Positions 29,382 through 38,970 of a stretch of 64,000 nucleotides of DNA are shown piece after piece. The stretch lies in NCBI RefSeq assembly GCF_012927445.1, contig NZ_JABBPD010000007.1, positions 186,001-250,000 on the forward strand. The letters are read 5' to 3'. Each line of letters starts with the position of its first letter. The first letter of the stretch is position 1. The position numbers and the translations under genes are program-made. The notes beneath the pieces were generated by a model that was not told where the DNA came from, made no database searches, and saw only the letters and a program-made list of their open reading frames with translations. Origin of the DNA: Rhodoferax sp. Lineage in GTDB: Bacteria > Pseudomonadota > Gammaproteobacteria > Burkholderiales > Burkholderiaceae_C.

Positions 29382-29618
29382 TCAGGCGGTCAGCCACTGC
29401 CGGACTTCGGCCTGGGTCGGAATGCGGCCGCTGCTGACCAGCTTGTCGTTGATCACCAACCCGGGCGTGGACAACAGGTCATAGGTCATGATGGTTTTCA
29501 TGTCGGTGACTTTGATGAACTCGGCCTCCAGGCCGGCGCTGGCGGCGGCCTCGCGCGCCACGGCTTCCAGCTTTTTGCAATTGGCGCAGCCGGAACCCAG
29601 AATCTTGACGGTCAACAT
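29382..29618 (-). CDS. Thioredoxin-family redox-disulfide protein, copy 2
   Basis: MLTVKILGSGCANCKKLEAVARE (CANC)...LLSTPGLVINDKLVSSGRIP. Confidence 0.9.
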   Translation of the reverse strand: MLTVKILGSGCANCKKLEAVAREAAASAGLEAEFIKVTDMKTIMTYDLLSTPGLVINDKLVSSGRIPTQAEVRQWLTA

Positions 29619-29647
29619 ACTGTTTCTCCTTAGGAATCACCAGGGTT

Positions 29648-31096
29648 TCACGTCGCCTGCGTGGCGCGCTGTTGCCGACGCTGCAACCAGGCGAGGGCGA
29701 CGGTGAGCGTCGCGGCAAAGGCGGCCAGGCCCAACATCAGCCAGAGCAGGCTGACCCCATCCACCCACATGCCGTACAGCAGTCCGGCGCTGATGCTGAA
29801 CATCGCCACCCCGCCAACATAAGTCAGGGTTTTGCGGCGGCCAATGACGGCGGCCACCATCAGGATGCTTTGCAGGCTCAACTCCGGGTCGGCCATCAGG
29901 TAGGCCAGCAGCGGGCCGCGGTGCATGCCGAGGTCCAGAAACATGCGTGCCACCGGCACTTCCACCAGCGTGGGAAAGTACATGAACACACCAAAGACGA
30001 CGGCCACCGCATTGGCCAGCAGGTTGTTCTTGCCGGCCAGCGCCTGAATCCATTCCGGCTGGATCAGCTGCCGGATAACACCGACCACAAACACCCCCAC
30101 CACCAGCAACAAAAAGATCTGTTTCACAAAGCGCCAGGATTCCCACAACCAGGCCTGCCAGTCATTGGCGTTCAGACGCCGGGCATAGTGCAGCACCGCC
30201 CACAGGGCCAGCGCGACGGCAAACAGGCGGCCGGTCAGGGCCAATTCCAGCCCGTCGGCACGCGGGGTGAAACGCAACGCCGCCACGGCCAGGGTGGCGG
30301 CGGCCAGCCCCAGGGTGGTCCAGGTCCAGCGGTTCGCGCCTTCGACGATGTTCTCCAGGCCCTTGTAGGCGGTCGCACCCATCAGCAACAACAGCACGAT
30401 CAGCAACGAGCCCTGCACGCTCACGCCCTCCTCCCCCTTGGCCGCATCGAATGGCACCCAGTGGAGCAGCGTGGCTTGCCAGGCCTCCATCCAGGGCAAT
30501 GGCAGGTGCACGGTGGCCAGCGTGGCAGTCAGCGGCCACAGCTTTAGCGTGCCGGCGATCAGCAAGGCCACCAGCGCCAGCAGCACGCCGGTGGCGGCGG
30601 GGCCGACGCTGGCCTGATTGGCAAACAAGGCATCGGTTTGCGCGTCGTGGCGGGCGTCATCGCGCCAAAACAGCAGCGCCATCAACAAGCCAATGCCGAT
30701 GCCAAAAAACAGGCTCAGTACAAACCGCGCAAAGGCGAACTCGACCCCCAGGATGCTGCCGGTGTAGGCCAGCGCCAGGATGTTGCCCGCAGGCGCAAAG
30801 AACAAAAAAGTGATGGCCGGACCGAGGCCCGCGCCCTTGCGGTAAATGCCCGCGAACAGCGGCACGATGGTGCAGGAGCAGACCGCCAGCAGCGAGCCTG
30901 CGGCGGCGGCGGCCGGATACGACACCTGGCGCGGCGTGCTGCGCCCCAGCCAACGGGTGATGCTGGCCTTGGGGATCAGCGCCGCCATGGCGCCGGCGAT
31001 GAAAAACGCCGGCAGCAGGCACAACAGCACATGGGCCGCCAGGTAGGCGGCCAGGTTGCCCAAGCCACCGTTCAACAACTGCAAGACCAAACTCAT
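29648..31096 (-). CDS. Permease (ArsP/DUF318-like), copy 2
   Basis: CSCTIVPLFAGIYRKGAGLGPAITFLFFAPAGNILALAYTGSILG; many TM segments. Confidence 0.88.
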   Translation of the reverse strand: MSLVLQLLNGGLGNLAAYLAAHVLLCLLPAFFIAGAMAALIPKASITRWLGRSTPRQVSYPAAAAAGSLLAVCSCTIVPLFAGIYRKGAGLGPAITFLFFAPAGNILALAYTGSILGVEFAFARFVLSLFFGIGIGLLMALLFWRDDARHDAQTDALFANQASVGPAATGVLLALVALLIAGTLKLWPLTATLATVHLPLPWMEAWQATLLHWVPFDAAKGEEGVSVQGSLLIVLLLLMGATAYKGLENIVEGANRWTWTTLGLAAATLAVAALRFTPRADGLELALTGRLFAVALALWAVLHYARRLNANDWQAWLWESWRFVKQIFLLLVVGVFVVGVIRQLIQPEWIQALAGKNNLLANAVAVVFGVFMYFPTLVEVPVARMFLDLGMHRGPLLAYLMADPELSLQSILMVAAVIGRRKTLTYVGGVAMFSISAGLLYGMWVDGVSLLWLMLGLAAFAATLTVALAWLQRRQQRATQAT

Positions 31097-31154
31097 GGGC
31101 CAATCGCTCCGGGAGACGTTGGCCGCATCATCTTCTCGCCCAAGGGTTCATGTC

Positions 31155-31168
31155 TTGAGTAGTATCAA
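31155..31168. promoter_or_regulatory. FNR/Anr-like box
   Basis: TTGAGTAGTATCAA, one mismatch to TTGATNNNNATCAA, in the divergent region between permease copy 2 and the GGDEF/EAL gene. Confidence 0.5.
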
Positions 31169-31248
31169 GTCATGCTGATTGAAGATAATCGCCTTCAACG
31201 CATTGGCCAATCCGCTATCTTTACCTGGCAACTGATTAATCAAGCCCC

Positions 31249-34200
31249 ATGAACTTTCGTATCCTTCAGTTGCAGTCACTCAAGACCAGAGTGACCTTTT
31301 TCACGCTGGCCATTTTTCTGATCGGCCTCTGGTCGCTGGCGTTCTATGCCAGCCGGATGCTGCGGGAAGATATGCAGCGCCTGTTGGGCGAACAGCAATT
31401 CTCGGCGGTTTCTATTTTGGCCGCCGAGGTCAATCAAGAGCTGGAAGACCGGTTGAAAGCGCTGGAAACCGTCGCCGGCAGCATGACCCCGGCCATGCTG
31501 GGCCATGCACCTGCCATGCAGGCGCTATTGACACAAAACGCCGTTTTTCAGGCGTTCTTCAGCGGCGGCATTTTCGTCGTCCAACGGGATGGCACGGCGA
31601 TGGCCTCGCTGCCGCTTTCAACCGAACGGGTCGGTGTCAATTTCATGGACCGCGATTACATCGCCACCGCACTCCAGGATGGGAAATCGACGCTGAGCAA
31701 ACCGGCCCTCGGCAAAGTGCTTCAGACGCCGGTTTTCGCCATGGCGACCCCCATTCGCGATCCTCAGGGCAAGGTCATTGGCGCCTTGGCGGGTGTGGTT
31801 GACCTGAGCAAACCCAATTTTCTGGACCGGATTACCAACAGCAACTACGGGAAGTCGGGCGTCTACCTGATTGCGGCGCCTCAGCACAATCTGTTTGTCA
31901 CCGCCTCTGACAAAAGCCGCATCATGCGGGCGCTGCCTGCGCCTGGCCTTAACCCGATGCACGACAAATACGCCAAGGGTTACGAGGGTTACGGCACGCT
32001 GGTCAATTTCCGTGGCGAGGAGGAGTTAACGGCGGCCAAAGGCATTCCGGTGGCCGGCTGGTTCATGGGTATAGCGCTACCGGCCGCCGAAGCCTTTGCC
32101 CCGATTCGGGCCATGCAGCAGCGCATGCTGTGGGCTACGTTTCTCCTGTCGCTGCTGGCGGGGGGGCTGACCTGGTGGCTGTTACGGCGCCAGCTCTCAC
32201 CGATGCTGGCGGCCGTCAAAACGCTGGCCACGCTGTCGAATTCAAAGCAGCCCCCGTCACCCTTGCCCATCGCCACGCAAGACGAAATCGGCGAACTGAT
32301 TGGGGGCTTTAATCGTCTGCTGGAAACCCTGGGGCAACGGGAGGCCGTACTGAGACAAATCCTTGATACCTCCAGCGTGGCAATTTTTCTGGTCGATAAA
32401 ACAGGGCGCATCGTGCAAGCCAACCAGTGCATGGCCGAGATGTTTGGATGGTCGCTGGATGCACTGGAAGGGCGTGAGTACGTCGCCCTGGTCCACCCCG
32501 CGGAACGCGAGCTAGGTCGGCAGAAGATGCTGGCATTGCTGGCCAGCGCCGTCACCTCGGTGGATTTGGAGCGACTTTATTGGCGGGCTGACCAATCTGA
32601 ATTCTGCGGCCACCTGACGGGCCGGCGTTTCTACGACGCCAACGGTGAGGCGCAGGGTTTGGTGGGCGTCATTGCGGATATCACACAGCGCAAACAGGCC
32701 GAAGAAAAACTGCACCTCGCCGCCAGCGTCTTCACCCATGCCCGTGAGGGCATCATGATTACCACCGCGGACGGCACGATCATCGACGTCAACGACGCCT
32801 TCAGCCGCATCACCGGCTACAGCCGTGATGAAGTCCAGGGCAATAATCCGCGCATCTTGAGCTCCGGTCGTCATTTGACAGAGTTTTATGCCGCCATGTG
32901 GGGCGCTCTGATAGAGAAAGGCCACTGGTATGGCGAAATCTGGAACCGGCGCAAAAACGGCGAGGTCTACGTCGAGATGCAAACCATCAGCGCCGTGCGC
33001 GATGCCCAGGATAACGCTCTGCAGTATGTGGCGCTGTCCACCGACATCACCGCGCTCAAGGCGTACCAAAGTCAGCTGGAGCATATTGCGCACTATGACG
33101 CGCTAACCAGCCTGCCCAACCGCGTGTTGCTGGGGGATCGCTTGCACCAGGCCATCGCGCAGACCCAGCGCCGTGGGCAGCGGCTGGCGGTCGCCTATCT
33201 TGACCTGGATGGTTTCAAGGCCATCAATGACCGCCATGGCCATGAGGCCGGTGACCAGTTGCTGATCGCCTTGGCCGCCCGCATGAAGGAGTCGCTGCGC
33301 GAAGGCGACACGCTGGCCCGAATGGGCGGCGACGAGTTTGTCGCGGTGCTGCTCGACTTGTCGGAGGTGGCCGACAGTGTGCCGATGCTGAACCGCTTGT
33401 TGGCCGCGGCGGCGCAACCGGTGCATTTTGGCGAGGCCGTGCTGCAGGTTTCGGCCAGTCTGGGGGTCACTTTCTTCCCGCAGGCAGAAGACGCCGATGC
33501 GGATCAATTGTTGCGCCAGGCCGACCAGGCCATGTACCAGGCCAAACAGGCGGGCAGGAACCGTTACCACGTCTTTGATGCTGAGCAGGACCGCAGCGTG
33601 CGCGGTCATCACGAAAGCGTGGAGCGTATTCGCAAGGGGCTCACCGAGCATGAATTCGTGCTGTATTACCAGCCCAAGGTGAACATGCGCAAAGGCACCG
33701 TCATTGGTGTCGAGGCCCTGATTCGCTGGCAACATCCGGACAAAGGCCTGCTGGCCCCGGCGATGTTCCTGCCGGTCATTGAGACTCATCCGCTGGCGAT
33801 TGAACTGGGCGAGTGGGTGATCGACACCGCCCTGCGCCAGATGACGCAATGGCAGGCGGACGGACTGGCTATTCCGGTCAGCGTCAATATCGGCGCCCGT
33901 CAGTTGCAGCAGACCGACTTCGTCGAACGTCTGCGCCAGATTCTGGTGGCGCACCCCAAGGTCAGACCGGGTGACCTTGAACTGGAGGTGCTGGAAACGA
34001 GCGCACTGGAAGATCTGGTGCACGTCTCCCAAGTTATTCAGGCCTGCCGGGAAATCGGGGTCACATTTGCATTGGACGACTTTGGCACGGGCTATTCTTC
34101 ACTGACCTATCTGAAGCGTCTGCCGGTGACCCAGCTCAAGATCGATCAGAGTTTTGTGCGCGACATGCTGGACGATCCGGATGATCTGGCTATTCTGGAG

Positions 34201-34755
34201 GGGGTGATTGGCCTGGCCAGCGCTTTTCGCCGTCAGGTCATTGCCGAAGGGGTAGAGACCGTGGAACACGGAACGATGCTGCTGCAACTGGGCTGCGATT
34301 TCGCCCAGGGTTATGGTATTGCCCGCCCCATGCCGGTCAGTGAGTTGCCCGGTTGGACCCAGGCCTGGCGCACCGATCCGGCCTGGGTCAACCAGCCTTG
34401 CGTCAGCCGCGACGATTTACCCCTGTTGTTTGCCAGCGCTGAACACCGCGCCTGGATTTTGGCCATCGACGCGTGCCTCAAAGGGACGTGTGAAACACGG
34501 CCGCCACTGGATATCCATCAGTGCCGTTTCGGCGCATGGATGGCAAACGAGGGGCTGGCCCGCCATGCTGCCCAGCCGACCTTTACCGCCATCGATTCGC
34601 TGCACCGGCAGGCGCATACGCTGGCGGCCGAATTACTGGAACTGCAAGCTCAAGGCAAGAATCTGGAGGCGCTGCAGAGATTGGGTGAGCTCCATGGTCT
34701 GCGAGACGCTTTGCTTGCGCAACTCCAGGCGCTGGTTCAGCTGGGCCGACGGTAG
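31249..34755 (+). CDS. Cache-PAS-GGDEF-EAL protein with C-terminal CZB (zinc-binding) domain
   Basis: N-terminal TM/sensor, PAS motifs, RMGGDEFVAVL, VEALIRWQHPDKG, DDFGTGYSSLTYLKRLPV; C-term HRAWILAIDACLKG...HQCRFGAWMANEG. Confidence 0.92.
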   Translation: MNFRILQLQSLKTRVTFFTLAIFLIGLWSLAFYASRMLREDMQRLLGEQQFSAVSILAAEVNQELEDRLKALETVAGSMTPAMLGHAPAMQALLTQNAVFQAFFSGGIFVVQRDGTAMASLPLSTERVGVNFMDRDYIATALQDGKSTLSKPALGKVLQTPVFAMATPIRDPQGKVIGALAGVVDLSKPNFLDRITNSNYGKSGVYLIAAPQHNLFVTASDKSRIMRALPAPGLNPMHDKYAKGYEGYGTLVNFRGEEELTAAKGIPVAGWFMGIALPAAEAFAPIRAMQQRMLWATFLLSLLAGGLTWWLLRRQLSPMLAAVKTLATLSNSKQPPSPLPIATQDEIGELIGGFNRLLETLGQREAVLRQILDTSSVAIFLVDKTGRIVQANQCMAEMFGWSLDALEGREYVALVHPAERELGRQKMLALLASAVTSVDLERLYWRADQSEFCGHLTGRRFYDANGEAQGLVGVIADITQRKQAEEKLHLAASVFTHAREGIMITTADGTIIDVNDAFSRITGYSRDEVQGNNPRILSSGRHLTEFYAAMWGALIEKGHWYGEIWNRRKNGEVYVEMQTISAVRDAQDNALQYVALSTDITALKAYQSQLEHIAHYDALTSLPNRVLLGDRLHQAIAQTQRRGQRLAVAYLDLDGFKAINDRHGHEAGDQLLIALAARMKESLREGDTLARMGGDEFVAVLLDLSEVADSVPMLNRLLAAAAQPVHFGEAVLQVSASLGVTFFPQAEDADADQLLRQADQAMYQAKQAGRNRYHVFDAEQDRSVRGHHESVERIRKGLTEHEFVLYYQPKVNMRKGTVIGVEALIRWQHPDKGLLAPAMFLPVIETHPLAIELGEWVIDTALRQMTQWQADGLAIPVSVNIGARQLQQTDFVERLRQILVAHPKVRPGDLELEVLETSALEDLVHVSQVIQACREIGVTFALDDFGTGYSSLTYLKRLPVTQLKIDQSFVRDMLDDPDDLAILEGVIGLASAFRRQVIAEGVETVEHGTMLLQLGCDFAQGYGIARPMPVSELPGWTQAWRTDPAWVNQPCVSRDDLPLLFASAEHRAWILAIDACLKGTCETRPPLDIHQCRFGAWMANEGLARHAAQPTFTAIDSLHRQAHTLAAELLELQAQGKNLEALQRLGELHGLRDALLAQLQALVQLGRR

Positions 34756-34798
34756 GCGTAGACTGAGCTGATAACCCTTTAGTTGCCCAGGAAACCTC

Positions 34799-36052
34799 AT
34801 GGAAGATCCTCATTTAGCGCTTCGTTTTGCCGTGGCCATTGGACTCGGTGTGCTGCTGGGGCTTGAACGTGAGCGCACCAAAAGCGAGGACGGCGGCGCC
34901 GGCGTGCGCACCTTTGCACTCATCTCGCTCAGCGGCGCCATCGCGGGCTATCTGGGCGAGAACCTGGGGCTGGATTGGCTGGCGGTGGCGATGTTCTTCG
35001 CCATCACCGTACTCATCGTCGGGATGTATGTGGTGACGGCGCAGCGCGGTGATACCGGCATTACCACCGAGGTGTCGGCGTTGCTGGCTTTTCTGCTGGG
35101 CCTGCTTTGTGCCCACGGCCAACTGCAGCTGGCGAGCTGGGTGGCGGTGGCGATGGCCTTGCTGCTAGCACTGAAAGACTGGCTGCATCAGCTCGCCAGC
35201 CGCATCAACGCCACGGACGTTGAGGCCACCCTCAAGTTCAGCATTGTCACGCTCATCATCTTGCCGCTGGTGCCAGATATCAACTACGGGCCGCCGCCGC
35301 TGGACGTGATCAACCCCTACAAGATCTGGCTGATGGTGGTGTTGATCTCGGCCCTTAACTTCAGCAGTTACCTGCTGATCAAGATCGTTGGCGTCGAGCA
35401 TGGCGTCGGCCTGACAGGGCTGCTGGGCGGGTTGGCCTCCAGCACGGCGGTCACCCTCGGGTTTTCACAACGCAGCCGACAAGCGGGCGAGGATGCCTCG
35501 TCGCTGGCGCTAGGCATCGTGCTCGCCTGGACGGTGATGTTTTTCCGCGTCGCCATCATGACGGCGCTGATCAGCTGGGAACTTGGTCGCCAGATCGCCT
35601 TCCCGATTGGGCTTTTGTGCGTGGCGAGCTTGGGCGCATGTTATTGGTTGTGGCAGCGCAATAAACGCCGCGAGCGCGGTGAGGTGAAGCCCGGCAGCAA
35701 TCCTTTTGCGCTGGATGAGGCCATCAAGTTTGGCTTGTTGTTTGGCGTGGTGTTGCTGGTCTCCAGGGCGGCGCAAGTCTATCTCGGAGAAGCGGGCTTG
35801 TACCTTGCCGCTGCCGTCGCAGGCTTGACCGACGTTGATGCCATCACGCTCGCCATGGTCAACCTGGCCCAGAGCGATGCCCGAAATTTGCAGGTCGCAG
35901 CGCGCGCCATTGTCATTGCCGTCATGGCCAACACCTTGACCAAGAGCGTCATGGCGGTTGGCCTGGGCTCACCCGAACTGCGTCGTATCACGCTGCCGAT
36001 TGCGGTGCTGCTGATGATCACGGGCACCGCGGGCGTGTTGCTGCTGGTATGA
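34799..36052 (+). CDS. MgtC/SapB + DUF4010 family membrane protein
   Basis: RFAVAIGLGVLLGLERERTKSEDGGAGVRTFALISLSGAIAGYLG; 12+ hydrophobic segments. Confidence 0.85.
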   Translation: MEDPHLALRFAVAIGLGVLLGLERERTKSEDGGAGVRTFALISLSGAIAGYLGENLGLDWLAVAMFFAITVLIVGMYVVTAQRGDTGITTEVSALLAFLLGLLCAHGQLQLASWVAVAMALLLALKDWLHQLASRINATDVEATLKFSIVTLIILPLVPDINYGPPPLDVINPYKIWLMVVLISALNFSSYLLIKIVGVEHGVGLTGLLGGLASSTAVTLGFSQRSRQAGEDASSLALGIVLAWTVMFFRVAIMTALISWELGRQIAFPIGLLCVASLGACYWLWQRNKRRERGEVKPGSNPFALDEAIKFGLLFGVVLLVSRAAQVYLGEAGLYLAAAVAGLTDVDAITLAMVNLAQSDARNLQVAARAIVIAVMANTLTKSVMAVGLGSPELRRITLPIAVLLMITGTAGVLLLV

Positions 36053-36594
36053 AAAAAAGCACGCCTCCCGTCCACCAGATCGAGTTGCGCATCGTCGAGC
36101 TCTCGGAGTTGTTCAATTCGATGGACCCGACGCCGTTTCATCACCGCGACCTTGATATTGATGCGCAAGAGTTCCTGGAAAGTTGGGCGCTGGAGTTTCC
36201 GCAGGGCAGTCACTTTCGGATCATTGTCCACATCGAAAAGATGCCGAAGGAAGACCCGGCACCGCTGGTCGCCGAGGCGATTCACAACTATTTTCAATAC
36301 AAAGTCGTGCTGCTGAAACGCAATCTGCGCGTGCTGCTGCAGGAGGGACGCACCAGCCTGTTGATCGGGCTGTGCTTTCTGGCGCTGTGTCTGTTGGGCG
36401 CTGATGCGCTGGCCGGTTTTTCGAACAACACTTTTCTCCGGGTCTTGAAGGAAAGCCTGCTCATTGGGGGCTGGGTCGCCATGTGGCGGCCGATGCAGAT
36501 TTTTCTGTACGACTGGTGGCCGATGGTGCGGCGCGGCCGGATCTACAGCAACCTGGGACGCGCCAGCGTGCATGTGGCACCGTGGAAAGACTAG
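36049..36594 (+). CDS. Conserved hypothetical protein with two TM segments
   Basis: 181 aa; ATGA overlap with the upstream DUF4010 gene; MDPTPFHHRDLDIDAQEFLESWALEFP. Confidence 0.7.
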   Translation: MKKSTPPVHQIELRIVELSELFNSMDPTPFHHRDLDIDAQEFLESWALEFPQGSHFRIIVHIEKMPKEDPAPLVAEAIHNYFQYKVVLLKRNLRVLLQEGRTSLLIGLCFLALCLLGADALAGFSNNTFLRVLKESLLIGGWVAMWRPMQIFLYDWWPMVRRGRIYSNLGRASVHVAPWKD

Positions 36595-36596
36595 GG

Positions 36597-37259
36597 GTGC
36601 AGCCCTCCGGAACCGCCGCATCCCGCAGCAAACGCTGCATCTGCGCGATCTGCCTGCGACCGCAAAGCACCTGCATTTGCCATTGGATTACACCAACGGA
36701 ACATGCGGTTGAGGTGGTGGTTTTGCAGCATCCGCTGGAGGTGGCAAATGCCAAAGGCAGCGCGCGGTTGTTGCATCTGAGTCTGCCGCACAGCCGGCTG
36801 GTGACAGGCGAAGTGTTTGTCGAGCAGGCGCTGCAAGCCCTGTTGACGGCCCCACTGCAACCGCAGGCCGCAACGCACAACCCGAAGCAGGCGATTCTGC
36901 TGTATCCGGAGACACCGGAAGATCCGGCGCGAGGCCTGTCGGCGTCGCCTGTTTTAGCGCCGGCCTTGTTGCGCGATCCCTCGCAATTGCGCCTGATCGT
37001 GCTGGATGGCACCTGGCGCAAAAGCCGCAAGATGCTTTACCTCAACCCGCTGCTGCAACACCTCCCGCGTCTGCCGCTGCGCGACATGCCCGCTTCGCAC
37101 TACCTGATCCGCAAAGCGCATCGCCCCGATCAACTGTCCACGCTGGAGGCGACCTGCGCGGCGTTGATGCAGCTGGAGGGACGCGCCGCACCGTTTCAGC
37201 CCTTGCTGACGGCGTTTGATGGCTTTGTGGCGCAGCAGTTGGGCTATCGGGACCAATAG
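36597..37259 (+). CDS. DTW domain protein (tRNA-uridine aminocarboxypropyltransferase-like)
   Basis: CICAICLRPQSTCICHWI, LVILDGTWRKSRKMLYLNP (LDGTW). Confidence 0.85.
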   Translation: MQPSGTAASRSKRCICAICLRPQSTCICHWITPTEHAVEVVVLQHPLEVANAKGSARLLHLSLPHSRLVTGEVFVEQALQALLTAPLQPQAATHNPKQAILLYPETPEDPARGLSASPVLAPALLRDPSQLRLIVLDGTWRKSRKMLYLNPLLQHLPRLPLRDMPASHYLIRKAHRPDQLSTLEATCAALMQLEGRAAPFQPLLTAFDGFVAQQLGYRDQ

Positions 37260-37283
37260 TCTGGCGGATGCTTGCGAAAAGCT

Positions 37284-38732
37284 TTAGCGCGGTACTAAAA
37301 ACACCGATTTTTCAATGAGGTGTCCGGGCGAGTCCAGCGCGTCAATTTCGAACTGCATGACGTGTGAGCCTGGGGTGGCGGCATCAAACGGCAGTTGCAC
37401 CCGCACCGGCAACCAGCGCGCCTCGGTGGCTTCCACGGTGACGACATTTTCGGAACTCAGCACCAGACCGGGCAGACCCGTCGCGGTGATTTTGTACCGG
37501 TGGGTCGATTCGGTCGCGTTCATCACCTGGAGTCGATACACATTTTCGATCGTGCCGCCCGCCACAATGCGCGTCATGACGCCCCGATCGCGCACCACAT
37601 CGACCTTGAACGGCGTGCGCAACGACAGACTGACCACCATGGCCAGCACCATGGTGCCCAGCACGGCGGCATAAATCAGCACGCGCGGCCTGAGCACATG
37701 ACGCAGGGTTTTGGCTTGGCTCCAGTGCTGGCTCATGGCGTTTTCAGTGGTGTACCGGATCAGCCCGCGTTCGTAGCCCATTTTGTCCATGACCGTGTCG
37801 CAGACATCGACGCAGGCACCGCAGCCAATGCAATCGTGCTGCAGACCGTTGCGAATATCGATACCGGTCGGACAGACTTGAACACACAGGGTGCAGTCCA
37901 CACAGGCGCCCAGGCTTAACGTGGAGAGTTCATCCTTGCGTGACCGGTTACCCCGTGGTTCACCGCGTTCCTTGTCGTAGGTGACGATCAGGGTGTCGTT
38001 GTCAAACATGACGCTTTGAAATTGCGCATACGGGCACATGTGTTTGCAAATCTGTTCACGCATGAACCCCGCATTGCCGTAGGTGGCAAAGCCGTAGAAA
38101 AAAGTCCAGAAGACTTCCCATGAATTCACGCTCATCTGCAAAAACTCGCCACCCAGTTCCTGGATCGGCGTGAAATAGCCGACAAAGGTAAAACCAGTCC
38201 ACAGCGCCACGGCCAGCCACAGCAAATGTTTGGTACTTTTGCGCAGCACCTTGTTCGCGGACATCGGCTGCGCATCACGGCGCATGCGGGCCGAGCGCTC
38301 CCCTTCGACCTTCTTTTCGATCCAGAGAAAAATCTCGGTGTAGACCGTTTGCGGACAGGCATAACCGCACCACAAACGGCCGGCCACCGCGGTGAACAGA
38401 AACAGCGACAGGGCGGAGATCACCAGAATACCGGCGAGATAAATAAAATCTTGCGGGTACAGCACCAAGCCAAAGATGTAGAAACGCCGGGTGCCGAGAT
38501 CGAACAGCACCGCTTGGCGCTGCCCCCACTCGAGCCACGGCATGCCATAAAACACCAGCTGGGTCAGGAACACCATGCCCCAGCGCCAGCGCGCGAACAG
38601 ACCGGAGACACTGCGCGGATAGATCTTCTTGTCGCTCGCATAAAGAGAGAGCAAAGCCTCGTCGCCTTCAAATGCCTGGCCAATGGGTATGTACCCCTCT
38701 TGCGGGAGGATGGGGATGACTTTGCGGGTCAT
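37284..38732 (-). CDS. ccoG: Cytochrome c oxidase accessory protein CcoG (copy 2)
   Basis: CVDCTLCVQVCPTGIDIRNGLQHDCIGCGACVDVCDTVMDKMGYERGL; near-identical layout to copy 1. Confidence 0.93.
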   Translation of the reverse strand: MTRKVIPILPQEGYIPIGQAFEGDEALLSLYASDKKIYPRSVSGLFARWRWGMVFLTQLVFYGMPWLEWGQRQAVLFDLGTRRFYIFGLVLYPQDFIYLAGILVISALSLFLFTAVAGRLWCGYACPQTVYTEIFLWIEKKVEGERSARMRRDAQPMSANKVLRKSTKHLLWLAVALWTGFTFVGYFTPIQELGGEFLQMSVNSWEVFWTFFYGFATYGNAGFMREQICKHMCPYAQFQSVMFDNDTLIVTYDKERGEPRGNRSRKDELSTLSLGACVDCTLCVQVCPTGIDIRNGLQHDCIGCGACVDVCDTVMDKMGYERGLIRYTTENAMSQHWSQAKTLRHVLRPRVLIYAAVLGTMVLAMVVSLSLRTPFKVDVVRDRGVMTRIVAGGTIENVYRLQVMNATESTHRYKITATGLPGLVLSSENVVTVEATEARWLPVRVQLPFDAATPGSHVMQFEIDALDSPGHLIEKSVFLVPR

Positions 38733-38828
38733 CGTTTCATTCTTGTTCAAAGGCGATCTTTCTGAGAGTCGGTTTTTGAAATGCATACGAAATAGCACCG
38801 CGATAAGGTGGGCTTTCAATCAGATAGT

Positions 38829-38840
38829 CCGACCGGTCGG
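38829..38840. promoter_or_regulatory. Perfect 12-bp palindrome CCGACCGGTCGG, candidate operator
   Basis: Self-complementary sequence in the ccoG copy 2/marR divergent intergenic region. Confidence 0.4.
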
Positions 38841-38945
38841 TGATGACATTCGTCGCCATCACTTGTTGCGCCTTGGCAGATCTGTCTGCTCGTGGTGTGA
38901 GAGCCTATTTGCGCCCGGGTGGGGCGATTGAGCGGGCTCCGAATG

Positions 38946-38960
38946 TATCACAATATGATA
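38946..38960. promoter_or_regulatory. Inverted repeat TATCA-CAATA-TGATA, candidate MarR operator
   Basis: Perfect 5-bp arms just upstream of the MarR-family ORF. Confidence 0.45.
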
Positions 38961-38970
38961 TATATTTATA

